Program-made: the position numbers and the translations under genes
In this document: positions 27,766-35,643 of the stretch, piece by piece
Layout of the letters: each line of letters begins with the position of its first letter
Position numbering within the stretch: position 1 is the first letter of the stretch
DNA from: Campylobacterota bacterium
Lineage (GTDB): Bacteria; Campylobacterota; Campylobacteria; Campylobacterales; Thiovulaceae
Direction: 5' to 3'
Assembly (NCBI GenBank): GCA_030152305.1
Contig: JASKOM010000002.1
Coordinates: 62,001-126,000 of the forward strand
DNA: 64,000 bases
Notes under the pieces: generated by a model
Seen by the model: only the letters and a program-made list of their open reading frames with translations
What the model was told of the DNA's origin: nothing
Databases searched by the model: none

Positions 27766-28131
27766 TTGGATACTTTGCCACATGACATAGAACCAATTGT
27801 CTCAATAATAGAATCTTCACTCTATTATTTTATTTTAACTGTTATTATTGGAGTTATCTTTCTATATTTTACTATGAAATTTTTATTAAATAATATAAAT
27901 TTCAAAAATAATCATAAAATTATGCTTGATTGGAATAATTCTAAGGATACAGCTTATAAAATCACAGAACTTGGTAGAAAATTAGCAACAACTGAACGAA
28001 GCGAGAAACTTTTTGCTGAACTTCAGATTTCTCTCGAAGATTATAAATATCGAACAAATGTTCCAAATAATATCAGCGATGAGGTGCGAGGCAAATTTAA
28101 TATTTTTTTAGAGGTTGCAAAAAGTGAATGA
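27766..28131 (+). CDS. Small membrane protein upstream of batA (DUF4381-like)
   Basis: A 121-aa protein with one membrane helix near residues 20-42 and a soluble C-terminal helical part (ITELGRKLATTERSEKLFAEL). Size, topology and position before a VWA BatA-type gene suggest the DUF4381-like member of MoxR/Bat clusters, but similarity is weak. The start is TTG 27766 after AAAAGGA. It overlaps batA by 8 nt if batA begins at GTG 28124. A GATGAGGT octamer encodes its DEV near the end. Confidence 0.6.
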   Translation: MDTLPHDIEPIVSIIESSLYYFILTVIIGVIFLYFTMKFLLNNINFKNNHKIMLDWNNSKDTAYKITELGRKLATTERSEKLFAELQISLEDYKYRTNVPNNISDEVRGKFNIFLEVAKSE

Positions 28132-29044
28132 ACTAAATTTTTTATATCCAGAAACATTTTTAATATTAATAATATTTTTAATATGTTCTAAATTTTGCCA
28201 ACCAAAAAGTGGAGCATTAATTTTCCCAACTTTTAAATTTATAAACAGTTCAAAATCGTTAATAAATAAAAACTGGATGGCTATTTTTAAATGGTTATCG
28301 ATAATTTTTATAATTATTGCGATAGCTTCACCGTATAAAACAATAATTCATAAAATTGATCCAAAAGTTGGTTTAAATATTGCTCTTGTTTTAGATACTA
28401 GCGATTCAATGAGAGCAGGTGGTTTTAACGAATTAAATCCGTTATTAAATCGTTTTGAAGTTGTAAAAACTATCGTTAATAATTTTATTGCAAAACGACT
28501 TAACGATAATATCGGGCTTATTGTTTTCGGATCATATTCGTTTATTGCTTCTCCTTTGACTTTTGATCGAAACACTCTTCAAGAAATCGTTGGCAACATG
28601 AATATTGGAATTGCAGGAAAATCAACAGCTTTATACGATGCAATTGGACAAACAGTTTCGTTATTAAAAAATGAAGAAAACGGAACAAATATAGCAATAT
28701 TATTAACTGACGGAATAAACACAGCTGGAAATATTTCAATTAATGAGGCTATTAAATTAGCACAAAAATATAAAATTAAAATTTATACAATTGGAATTGG
28801 TCGAGAAGGTGAAATTAATCCATATGAACTAGAAGATATTGCACTTTCAACTGGTGGAAAACCATTTATAGCTAAAAGTAATCGCGAACTTGAAGAAATT
28901 TATAATTTAATTGATCAATTAGAAAAACGAGAAATAAAAGATCGCGAACATGAAATAAAAGAATATTTTTATTTTTATCCGTTAATTTTATCGTTAATAT
29001 TTTTGACATTAACAATTTTAATAAAAAATCGTAACGAATTTTAA
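28124..29044 (+). CDS. batA: VWA-domain protein, BatA type
   Basis: A membrane protein with two N-terminal helices, a von Willebrand factor A domain (about 85-265) and a C-terminal helix. The MIDAS metal site is intact: DTSDSM, GKSTALYD with the Thr, and LLTDGIN. BatA-like proteins act with MoxR ATPases in envelope stress or complex assembly. No moxR lies in the window. The track starts at TTG 28115, directly on an AGAGG ribosome site, so GTG 28124 is a better start. Confidence 0.82.
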   Translation: MNELNFLYPETFLILIIFLICSKFCQPKSGALIFPTFKFINSSKSLINKNWMAIFKWLSIIFIIIAIASPYKTIIHKIDPKVGLNIALVLDTSDSMRAGGFNELNPLLNRFEVVKTIVNNFIAKRLNDNIGLIVFGSYSFIASPLTFDRNTLQEIVGNMNIGIAGKSTALYDAIGQTVSLLKNEENGTNIAILLTDGINTAGNISINEAIKLAQKYKIKIYTIGIGREGEINPYELEDIALSTGGKPFIAKSNRELEEIYNLIDQLEKREIKDREHEIKEYFYFYPLILSLIFLTLTILIKNRNEF

Positions 29045-29050
29045 TAAATT

Positions 29051-29076
29051 AGATCCCGAAATGAATTCGGGATGAC
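29051..29076. repeat. Dispersed palindromic repeat (ATCCCGAA type)
   Basis: AGATCCCGAA...TTCGGGATGAC, 8 bp after the batA stop; a further half copy (TTTCGGGATGA) follows at 29080. It may act as the batA terminator. Confidence 0.75.
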
Positions 29077-29107
29077 AGGTTTCGGGATGATTGTTTTGTT
29101 ATTTTGT

Positions 29108-29113
29108 TAAAAT
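29108..29113 (+). promoter_or_regulatory. Putative -10 element for the metacaspase gene
   Basis: TAAAAT in TTTTGTTAAAATTTGA, followed by AAAAAGGAG and the ATG at 29144. It is almost the same arrangement as before the helicase-ankyrin gene at 14287. Confidence 0.45.
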
Positions 29114-29143
29114 TTGATTTCATAAATAAAAAGGAGTATTTTT

Positions 29144-30730
29144 ATGAATAATATTTATTCTCGGTTAATAATTATTTTGTTTTTTAGTTTTGGTTTTTTA
29201 TTCGGTGGCAGTTTTGATAATAGCGATCGTGCTGTTAAACGAGTTTATGAAACTGAATCGCGATATGCTCTTGTTATTGGCAATAATAATTATTCGAATT
29301 TAAGCACATTAAAAAATGCCGTTAATGATAGTCGCGATATTGCAAATGCTTTAAAAGATGTCGGTTTTGATGTTATCGAATTAACCAATGTTTCTCGTTC
29401 TGAAATGCTTTCGGGTTTAAAGCGATTCACGAATAAATTATCATCTAATGGTGGAGTTGGCATGGTTTTTTATTCTGGGCATGGAATCGAAACTGGCGGA
29501 GTTAATTATCTTGTTCCGATTGATGCCAATATCGAAGATAAATATGATATTCGAAATAGTTCCCTTTCTCTTGATGAGGTTCTTTCTCGTCTTGAATCGG
29601 CTGGAAATAGATTGAATATCGTTGTTCTTGATGCTTGTCGAAATGATCCTTTCACGAATCGATCGGTTGCTAAACGAGTTATTGGTGAAAATCGCGGTCT
29701 TGTTCAACCGCCAGAAGCAAAAGGAATTTATATCGCATATTCGGCAAGTGCTGGAAAAACCGCTTCGGACGGAACAGGTGGAAATGGAACTTTTACAAAA
29801 CATCTTTTAAAAAATATAAAAAGCGGGTTACCTCTTAACGATGTTTTTAAATTTACTCGAGTCGCTGTTCAAAAAGAGACTGCTGGAGAACAGACACCTG
29901 CAAGTTATGATATGACCGTCGGCGAATTTTTCTTTAAGTTGCCAACAAATATAAATAATAAAGTTGAGTCGATTTCAACTTATTCGGTTGAAGATGTTAA
30001 ACGAACAGAATATTATTTGACTGTTGATAAAACTCCATTTGATAGCAAAATTACAATTGAAAATACGAATAAAAAATATATCGATAATATTTTATTGCCA
30101 AAAGCTAATTATTCGCTTTTAATTGAACGAAACGGCTATTTATCAAAACGAATAAAAATAGATTTGCAAAATGATTTAAATATCGATGTTGCACTTGAAA
30201 AAATAGTTGAACCTGTTAAGCAAAAAGTTAAAACTGAAAGCTCTTTAAACAGTTCAAGATTCACAATTCGTTCAGCAACTTTTATTGATAACAAAACTGG
30301 TTATATGTGGGAAAAACCGAAAATTGTTGGAAATTGGAACTGGGATTCTTTTGATGACCGATATAATTTTTCAAATAAGTATGGCAAAAATTGGAACGAT
30401 GCAAAAAGCTACTGCGAAAATCTAAATCTTGACGGTTACAGCGATTGGAAATTGCCATCGAGAGATGAATTGCACACTTTAATGACAGTTAATTACGGTG
30501 AATATAATTCAGGTTGGCAAACTTGGTTTGATAACAATAAACATAAAAGAAATAATTTTTTATTTGTTCCAGAGGAAATTAGTAATTTTATGGTTCCATG
30601 GATTTGGACAAGAGATATAAGCGAAACTTATAGTTCCAATTCATGGGTTGTTGATTTCAGTTATGGAGGTGGCAGTTGGAATAGTCATACTAGTGATGAT
30701 TATTTCGTGGTTTGTGTCCGAGACCTATGA
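29144..30730 (+). CDS. Secreted metacaspase-like (peptidase C14) protein with PEGA-like and DUF1566 domains
   Basis: A 528-aa exported protein. The signal peptide is at 1-22; the caspase p20-like domain (about 40-270) has the dyad His113 in YSGHG and Cys165 in DACRNDPF; a PEGA-like beta domain follows (about 290-350, TPFDSKITIENTNKKY). The C-terminal DUF1566 domain (about 375-528) has KTGYMWEK, SDWKLPSRDEL, WIWTRD and FVVCVRDL. The last domain is the same family as the small proteins at 8453 and 10028. Bacterial metacaspases cleave after Arg or Lys; the substrate here is unknown. No partner gene is adjacent. Confidence 0.85.
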   Translation: MNNIYSRLIIILFFSFGFLFGGSFDNSDRAVKRVYETESRYALVIGNNNYSNLSTLKNAVNDSRDIANALKDVGFDVIELTNVSRSEMLSGLKRFTNKLSSNGGVGMVFYSGHGIETGGVNYLVPIDANIEDKYDIRNSSLSLDEVLSRLESAGNRLNIVVLDACRNDPFTNRSVAKRVIGENRGLVQPPEAKGIYIAYSASAGKTASDGTGGNGTFTKHLLKNIKSGLPLNDVFKFTRVAVQKETAGEQTPASYDMTVGEFFFKLPTNINNKVESISTYSVEDVKRTEYYLTVDKTPFDSKITIENTNKKYIDNILLPKANYSLLIERNGYLSKRIKIDLQNDLNIDVALEKIVEPVKQKVKTESSLNSSRFTIRSATFIDNKTGYMWEKPKIVGNWNWDSFDDRYNFSNKYGKNWNDAKSYCENLNLDGYSDWKLPSRDELHTLMTVNYGEYNSGWQTWFDNNKHKRNNFLFVPEEISNFMVPWIWTRDISETYSSNSWVVDFSYGGGSWNSHTSDDYFVVCVRDL

Positions 30731-31036
30731 AATTTTTGTTTTTTAAATAAAGCTAGAAATTTCGCAGATCTCGTTAGACACGGCTTTTTGCCGTGGCTGG
30801 ACCAAACAAAACAAAATCATCTTTTCCCCCGCGACGGCTAGTCGCGGGTCGCAAAAAGTCTGAAAAAACCAATCTTTCATTTTCATTATCGAAACAAACA
30901 ATAATCCATGAAACACAAATTCAACGGAATAATTATCGGAACGGTCGCAGTTATCGGAACAGCCACAGGCTGTTCCCTACGATTGCAATATTATTACAGA
31001 ATCTTCACTTCGGGATGACGGAGAAAGTCAAAAATA
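30731..31036. other. Intergenic region with several GC-rich hairpins
   Basis: No convincing full gene. Three compact hairpins follow one another: CACGGC/GCCGTG, CCCGCGAC/GTCGCGGG and GGAACAGCC/GGCTGTTCC. A dispersed-repeat half (CTTCGGGATGAC) is near 31008. The 86-aa ORF on the track is composed of these repeats. A 36-codon frame at 30908-31018 looks like a lipoprotein signal (IGTATGC) that stops inside the repeat. Confidence 0.6.
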
Positions 31037-31756
31037 TTAAAGTTTTGCGATAATTTGTTTAAGTTGCGGATAAGAAATTATTAAACCGACTTCAACCATT
31101 ACAGTTAAACGATCAAGCAACTTTGCTCGTTCTTCTTGAACTTCCGCCGAATGTTCTTTTTCGTTATAACCTTCTGTATCTTCGATTCCTAATTTTTCTC
31201 GAACGATGTCAGCCATTTGCATATAAATCCATCTGTTATCTTTTCCAATTCGATCAGGCAATGTATCAACAATTTTGTTAAACTCTTTGTAATTATCACC
31301 GCCGACATCTCGCCAATCGAGAATTTTATGATTAATAAAAATATCGATCATTTCTAATCTTAAAGTTGGTGACAAATATATAGCTAAATCTAACATAATT
31401 TGTAAGTTTGCCCAAACACCTCGGTTTTCAGGTTTTCCACCTCGTTTAGATTTTATAACAGAAAAATGTTTCATATATTCGCTATATAAAACTCTATTTC
31501 TTATGTCTAATTCCAAATCGGGAATTTCCCGACTTGCATCAGGATCACCATATTTCCGCTCTACTTCGATAATAAATTCCCATGTTTCTCGTCGTCTTAG
31601 ATATTCATCAAGTGAAATTTCTTTTAGACCTTTTGCACTTCGATAGGAATTTCCTATCTTTAAAACTTCATCGAGGCTTCCCATTTTTGTTAAATGTCCA
31701 ATTTTAACAGTATGTTCTGAACCTATTTGAACCGTCATCATTTGATTTGTCTTCAT
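31037..31756 (-). CDS. KilA-N domain protein
   Basis: A 239-aa soluble protein of the KilA-N DNA-binding family common in phage and large DNA viruses. After an N-terminal half with SLDEYLRRRETWEFI, the strand-helix core is RGVWANLQIMLDLAIYLSPTLRLEMIDIFI, then LDWRDVGGDNYKEFN. It ends in a helical segment (VMVEVGLIISYPQLKQII). It stands alone, facing away from the antirepressor cassettes downstream. No phage structural genes are near, so it may be a domesticated regulator. Confidence 0.75.
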   Translation of the reverse strand: MKTNQMMTVQIGSEHTVKIGHLTKMGSLDEVLKIGNSYRSAKGLKEISLDEYLRRRETWEFIIEVERKYGDPDASREIPDLELDIRNRVLYSEYMKHFSVIKSKRGGKPENRGVWANLQIMLDLAIYLSPTLRLEMIDIFINHKILDWRDVGGDNYKEFNKIVDTLPDRIGKDNRWIYMQMADIVREKLGIEDTEGYNEKEHSAEVQEERAKLLDRLTVMVEVGLIISYPQLKQIIAKL

Positions 31757-31898
31757 GTTACAATTATCAAACCTTTCTGTTTTAAATTTTGTTTTTTGCC
31801 TAACAAAAAGAGATCGCTATTCTCTGGGTGAAAGACAAAAAAACATACTCAAATTATACAACTCCAAAAAATCAAAAATTAACAAAATAATTAAAATT

Positions 31899-31940
31899 AG
31901 ATCCAGAAATAAATTACAGGAGCTTTCGCTTCTGGATGAC
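31899..31940. repeat. Dispersed palindromic repeat, longer variant
   Basis: AGATCCAGAA...ACAGGAGC...GCTTCTGGATGAC: the ATCCCGAA family with an inserted GGAGC/GCTTC segment. It matches 34386-34426 and, in its second half, 51287-51322. Confidence 0.7.
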
Positions 31941-32051
31941 GAAAACAAATATATTTCGTATTTGAATTAGCTTTTTTACTGCTTTCTCAAGATTAAATCT
32001 TGATTATTATTAATGTAATTTGCAAGTAAAATATCTATCAAGGTTTTCAAC

Positions 32052-32090
32052 TTCGTGAAAAAAGCTAAAAATATTAAAATTACGAAAAAT
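32052..32090 (+). repeat. 39-bp cassette leader repeat, copy 1
   Basis: Identical to 33202-33240. It begins TTCGTGAAAAAAGC and ends ATTACGAAAAAT, so its ends are themselves inverted (TTCGT/ACGAA). It precedes the ribosome site of each small HTH gene. Confidence 0.85.
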
Positions 32091-32106
32091 TGGAGAATAG
32101 ATTAAA

Positions 32107-32343
32107 ATGATTGAAGAATCCGAAAATATCGTAAAAAAAACTTGTCGTGAATTGGGAATCTCTCAAAAAGAATTAGCGGAAAGAATTGGTGTAAGTCGTC
32201 AAACTGTTTCTGATTGGGCTAGTGGCAGAACACGGATTCCAAAATGGGGTTTTAATATTACCGAACTTTTAATAATGAAAAGAGATTATATTAAGCTTCA
32301 AACTGTATTAACTGAAAATGTTATAAATAAGGTAGCTATGTAA
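32107..32343 (+). CDS. Small XRE-type HTH protein of cassette 1
   Basis: A 78-aa DNA-binding protein with a helix-turn-helix in the first half: KTCRELGISQKELAERIGVSRQTVSDWASGRTR. The tail is short and basic. It shares the opening KKTCRELGI(S/T)QKELA with the 33260 protein but differs after the recognition helix. It is preceded by the 39-bp leader and GGAGA, and followed 126 bp later by the BRO-N antirepressor. A repressor role is inferred from size and context. Confidence 0.75.
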   Translation: MIEESENIVKKTCRELGISQKELAERIGVSRQTVSDWASGRTRIPKWGFNITELLIMKRDYIKLQTVLTENVINKVAM

Positions 32344-32469
32344 TAATATATATTTTGTATAAGCTACTTGACTTGAATATTATATTTTATATACAATTGC
32401 ATAGGTCAAAAGAGTCAGATTCCAGCCCAATCTCTTTTAACAATTTTCAAAAGGAAACCTTTAAAAATT

Positions 32470-33201
32470 ATGCAAATAATACCTTTTTTATTTAACGACA
32501 TAAACGAAATTAGAACTCTAAAAGATGAACACGAAAATATATGGTTTGTTGCAAAAGATATAGCCGATATTTTGCAATACAGCGAAACAAATGCAATGTT
32601 AAAACGAGTTGATAATGAAGATATCTCACGAATTGCATCCGCCAATTTGGAGGGTGCAAATGCAAAAGCCCGTGAATTCGCAATTATAAACGAATCTGGC
32701 TTATATTCGGCAATTCTTGGAAGTAAAAAACCAGAAGCCAAACAATTCAAACGATGGATCACAAACGAAGTTCTTCCGTCAGTTCGCAAAACTGGAAATT
32801 ACTCAATCTCACAAAATCCACAACTTCCAGAAATTGGAAATTCAACTCAAAAAATGATCGAACTCAAAAACGATGTTCTCGAAACTTCAAACTTAATCGA
32901 AATCCTCGAATCAAAAAAGCTGACAACTCTTTACCGACTTGATAAGTTTTATCGCAAGTTTCATAACTTTTCACCGCTTGAAAATTTCGAAATTGATCTC
33001 GAAAATCAATTTTTTCTTCCAACTGAATTAGGCAAAATGATCAATAAATCGCCCGTTGAAGTTAATTTAATGCTCGAACATCGTGGTTTTCAACTTCGAG
33101 AAAATGGAATTTGGAAAATGACCTCATCGGGGAATGAATTTGGGATTTTGATAATTGGAAAATATAATCAAATCAAGTGGAAGTTGAAAACTGTTTTGTG
33201 A
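32470..33201 (+). CDS. BRO-N antirepressor with KilAC-like C-terminal domain, cassette 1
   Basis: A 243-aa protein. Residues 1-110 form a BRO-N domain (NIWFVAKDIADILQYSETNAMLKRV, then INESGLYSAILGSKKPEAKQFKRWITNEVLPSVRKTG). Residues 117-243 are a coiled segment followed by a winged-helix-like module (FFLPTELGKMINKSPVEVNLMLE, then GIWKMTSSGNEFG). The last 381 nt are about 95% identical to the end of the Rha-type gene at 33607. The stop is directly followed by the second cassette leader. It carries one ACCTCATC octamer at 33121. Confidence 0.8.
   Translation: MQIIPFLFNDINEIRTLKDEHENIWFVAKDIADILQYSETNAMLKRVDNEDISRIASANLEGANAKAREFAIINESGLYSAILGSKKPEAKQFKRWITNEVLPSVRKTGNYSISQNPQLPEIGNSTQKMIELKNDVLETSNLIEILESKKLTTLYRLDKFYRKFHNFSPLENFEIDLENQFFLPTELGKMINKSPVEVNLMLEHRGFQLRENGIWKMTSSGNEFGILIIGKYNQIKWKLKTVL
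32821..33201 (+). repeat. 381-bp shared C-terminal module, copy 1
   Basis: Aligns base for base with 33958-34338. The first 230 or so bases are almost identical and the remainder has scattered changes (about 17 differences in all by eye). It encodes the same domain behind unrelated N-terminal domains. Confidence 0.85.
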
Positions 33202-33240
33202 TTCGTGAAAAAAGCTAAAAATATTAAAATTACGAAAAAT
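33202..33240 (+). repeat. 39-bp cassette leader repeat, copy 2
   Basis: Identical to 32052-32090 and begins on the base after the TGA of cassette 1, so the two cassettes abut exactly. Confidence 0.85.
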
Positions 33241-33259
33241 ATAATTTTGGAGAAACAAA

Positions 33260-33559
33260 ATGGGACGAAAACCTAAAAATCAAATTAATCAAAATCAATC
33301 TGAAAATACAGAAAACAAACCAATTATCGAAGAAGAAAATCTCGTTAAAAAAACTTGCCGTGAATTGGGTATAACTCAAAAAGAATTAGCTTTATTTTTT
33401 GAGGTTACACCGCATACAGTTACTAATTGGGTGCGAGGTAGAATGGAAAAGGTTCATCAAGTTGCATTAAAAGGTTTAATTTACGAACATATGTATAAAG
33501 ATATGATTAATACAATTGCTAGAGAAAGTAGATTTACACAATACGGCTTGACAGTGTGA
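33260..33559 (+). CDS. Small XRE-type HTH protein of cassette 2
   Basis: A 99-aa DNA-binding protein with a polar N-terminal extension (MGRKPKNQINQNQSEN) and a helix-turn-helix: KTCRELGITQKELALFFEVTPHTVTNWVRGR. It is homologous to the 32107 protein in the first helix but divergent in the recognition helix and tail, suggesting a different operator. It is followed closely by the Rha-type antirepressor. The ATG follows TTTTGGAG. Confidence 0.75.
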   Translation: MGRKPKNQINQNQSENTENKPIIEEENLVKKTCRELGITQKELALFFEVTPHTVTNWVRGRMEKVHQVALKGLIYEHMYKDMINTIARESRFTQYGLTV

Positions 33560-33606
33560 ATTAATTTACATTACAATTATGTTTGATATTAAAACAAGGT
33601 TTTGTA

Positions 33607-34338
33607 ATGCTAGAAATTATCAACGGCGAACCGCGAATTTCTCATATTGTCATAGCAAATGAGAGTCAAAACTTAGAAAAATCTGTTAAAAATACAATCA
33701 CAAAATATATAAAAGATTTTGAGTCGTTTGGATCGGTGCATTTTGAAAATGCTCCGCGAAAAGATGGAAATATCGGAGGTGATCAACCAAAAATATATTT
33801 TTTAAATGAATCGCAATCTACTTTATTAATGACTTATTTACGAAATAACGAAATTGTTAGAAACTTTAAAGTCCGTCTTGTTCTAGAATTTTTTCGAATG
33901 CGAGAGCTTTTGCAAAATAAACAATCGCAAATCGTTAAACCGCAACCACAAAATCCGCAACTTCCAGAAATTGGAAATTCAACTCAAAAAATGATCGAAC
34001 TCAAAAACGATGTTCTCGAAACTTCAAACTTAATCGAAATCCTCGAATCAAAAAAGCTGACAACTCTTTACCGACTTGATAAGTTTTATCGCAAGTTTCA
34101 TAATTTTTCACCGCTTGAAAATTTCGAAATTGATCTCGAAAATCAATTTTTTCTTCCAACTGAATTAGGCAAAATGATCAATAAATCACCAGTCGAGATT
34201 AATTTAATGCTAGAACATAAAGGTTTTCAAGTTCGAGAAAATGGAGCTTGGAAAATGACCTCATCGGGGAATGAATTTGGAATTTTGATAATTGGAAAAT
34301 ATAATCAAATCAAGTGGAAAATGAAAACAGTTTTGTAA
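33607..34338 (+). CDS. Rha-family antirepressor with KilAC-like C-terminal domain, cassette 2
   Basis: The ORF track begins at TTG 33583, but ATG 33607 has AAGG 6 nt upstream and matches the usual Rha start, giving 243 aa. Residues 1-105 are a phage Rha/pRha-type domain: ITKYIKDFESFGSV, then IYFLNESQSTLLMTYLRNNEIVRNFKVRLVLEFF. The C-terminal 127 residues are nearly the same as in the BRO-N protein of cassette 1. The two genes therefore share a constant C-terminus with exchanged N-terminal domains. A terminator follows at 34346. Confidence 0.8.
   Translation: MLEIINGEPRISHIVIANESQNLEKSVKNTITKYIKDFESFGSVHFENAPRKDGNIGGDQPKIYFLNESQSTLLMTYLRNNEIVRNFKVRLVLEFFRMRELLQNKQSQIVKPQPQNPQLPEIGNSTQKMIELKNDVLETSNLIEILESKKLTTLYRLDKFYRKFHNFSPLENFEIDLENQFFLPTELGKMINKSPVEINLMLEHKGFQVRENGAWKMTSSGNEFGILIIGKYNQIKWKMKTVL
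33958..34338 (+). repeat. 381-bp shared C-terminal module, copy 2
   Basis: Partner of 32821-33201. It contains the second cassette octamer (ACCTCATC at 34258), at the equivalent position to 33121. Confidence 0.85.
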
Positions 34339-34345
34339 AATAAAT

Positions 34346-34370
34346 AGACCCCGAAATAAATTTGGGGTCT
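34346..34370. terminator. Terminator after cassette 2
   Basis: AGACCCC (34346-34352) pairs with GGGGTCT (34364-34370), followed by TTGAC. An adjoining dispersed repeat begins at 34386. Confidence 0.65.
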
Positions 34371-34385
34371 TTGACAAATTAAATT

Positions 34386-34426
34386 AGATCCCGAAATAAA
34401 TTGCAGGAGCTTCGCTTCTGGATGAC
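34386..34426. repeat. Dispersed palindromic repeat, longer variant
   Basis: AGATCCCGAA...GCAGGAGC...CTTCTGGATGAC; closest to 31899-31940. It lies between convergent cassette 2 and the EAL gene. Confidence 0.7.
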
Positions 34427-34446
34427 GGTTTGGATAAATAATATAT

Positions 34447-35505
34447 TTATATTTTTCTTATTGGTTCAGAATTTGGTCGTGCAAAATAATAACCTTGAAC
34501 TAAATCAACACCAATTGACTTTACGGTTTCTAGTTCGTAAGCTGTTTCTATTCCTTCAGCTAAAACGATAATATCGTGTTCTTTTGCTAGTTGATACAAA
34601 GCTTTATAAACAGATTGTTTAAGTTCGTTTTTATCTATTCCGTCGATTATTTTTCTGTCTATTTTAATAATATCTGGTCGAAGTTCGATCAACATATTTA
34701 AGCTTGAATAACCTTCTCCAACATCATCAAGAGCAATTTTAAAACCTTTATTTCTGTAATACTGCAAAATATTTTTTAAATGTTTTTGATCTGTTACAAG
34801 TTCTGTTTCAACAACTTCAAAGACAATTTGAGATGGATCGAATTCAAGTTGATTTGCCCATTTTACAGTTGAATTTAAACAAAATTCAGGATCATAAATC
34901 GAAGTTGGTATAAAATTAATAAAAACTTTTTGAGTAACCTTTTTTGTTGCCGAAGTTTTTAACGAACTTTCTCGACACAAACGATCAAGTTTAAAATTAA
35001 AATCATTTCTTTTTGATTTTTTAAATAATTCATCTGGATACATTAATGTTCCATCTTCTTTAACACCTCTAATTAAAGTTTCATAACCATATATAGAATT
35101 AGTGTGAATATCGATAATTGGCTGAAAATAAGAAGTTAAAGATTCGTTATTGATAATATCAAAAAAATCTTTATCGTCAAATAAATTAACATATCGTTGA
35201 AGTGGTTTCGCAAAAAGCACAGATTGAAAGTTAAAACTTTGTTTATTATCAGATATAAAAACTTTTAAATCGTTCATTTCTAATTCGTTAAAAACTTTTT
35301 TTATAGCATCTAAATTTTCAGTAAAAAATTCTTGAACATTTTCAACATTTAGACTTACTAAACCTTGATTATATTCTGGATGCAAAAAAATCTTATTTAA
35401 AAATAGTTCTACTTTATTTAAAAGTTCTGTGAATTCACTGACAAAATAAATTGTTCCATTGTTTGTTGATAATTGAAATTTATCATTGCATTTATGACAT
35501 GACAT
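34447..35505 (-). CDS. EAL-domain protein, probable cyclic-di-GMP phosphodiesterase
   Basis: A 352-aa soluble protein. Residues 1-115 are an unrecognised domain starting with a CHKC pair that could bind metal. The EAL domain follows (about 120-350), with YETLIRG in the EAL position, NFIPTSIYD, VVETEL, LDDVGEGYSSLNML, AEGIET and VQGYYFARP. The ETL variant keeps the glutamate, and the DDVGEG loop looks intact, so activity is plausible. It is divergent from csm2. Confidence 0.85.
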   Translation of the reverse strand: MSCHKCNDKFQLSTNNGTIYFVSEFTELLNKVELFLNKIFLHPEYNQGLVSLNVENVQEFFTENLDAIKKVFNELEMNDLKVFISDNKQSFNFQSVLFAKPLQRYVNLFDDKDFFDIINNESLTSYFQPIIDIHTNSIYGYETLIRGVKEDGTLMYPDELFKKSKRNDFNFKLDRLCRESSLKTSATKKVTQKVFINFIPTSIYDPEFCLNSTVKWANQLEFDPSQIVFEVVETELVTDQKHLKNILQYYRNKGFKIALDDVGEGYSSLNMLIELRPDIIKIDRKIIDGIDKNELKQSVYKALYQLAKEHDIIVLAEGIETAYELETVKSIGVDLVQGYYFARPNSEPIRKI

Positions 35506-35612
35506 AATCTATACCTTAATAAAGTAAAATTCACACTATTCTATCAAAAATATTTATATAAAGTTAAATCATAAATTTTGAAAGAATGAATATTTATCAT
35601 ATAATTTAAGAT

Positions 35613-35618
35613 ATAATC
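35613..35618 (+). promoter_or_regulatory. Putative -10 element for csm2-csm3
   Basis: TATAAT, 26 nt upstream of the ATG at 35644, with AGAGGA as the ribosome site between them. Confidence 0.55.
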
Positions 35619-35643
35619 CAATGCAAACTAAAAGAGGAAAACA

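Larger units (their letters stand above)
31757..32106. other. Intergenic region before the first antirepressor cassette
   Basis: The 71-aa ORF here looks spurious. The region holds a dispersed repeat (31899-31940), a TCAAGAT/ATCTTGA hairpin near 31988, long inverted arms TTAGCTTTTTT (31967-31977) and AAAAAAGCTAA (32058-32068), and the first copy of the cassette leader repeat (32052-32090). Confidence 0.55.

Noticed and set aside
30793-31053. 86-aa plus-strand ORF
   Set aside because: It is built from hairpin and dispersed-repeat sequence, runs into the convergent KilA-N gene and has no domain or start signal.
31755-31970. 71-aa plus-strand ORF
   Set aside because: It starts on the opposite strand of the KilA-N start region and reads through a dispersed repeat; no ribosome site or recognisable protein.
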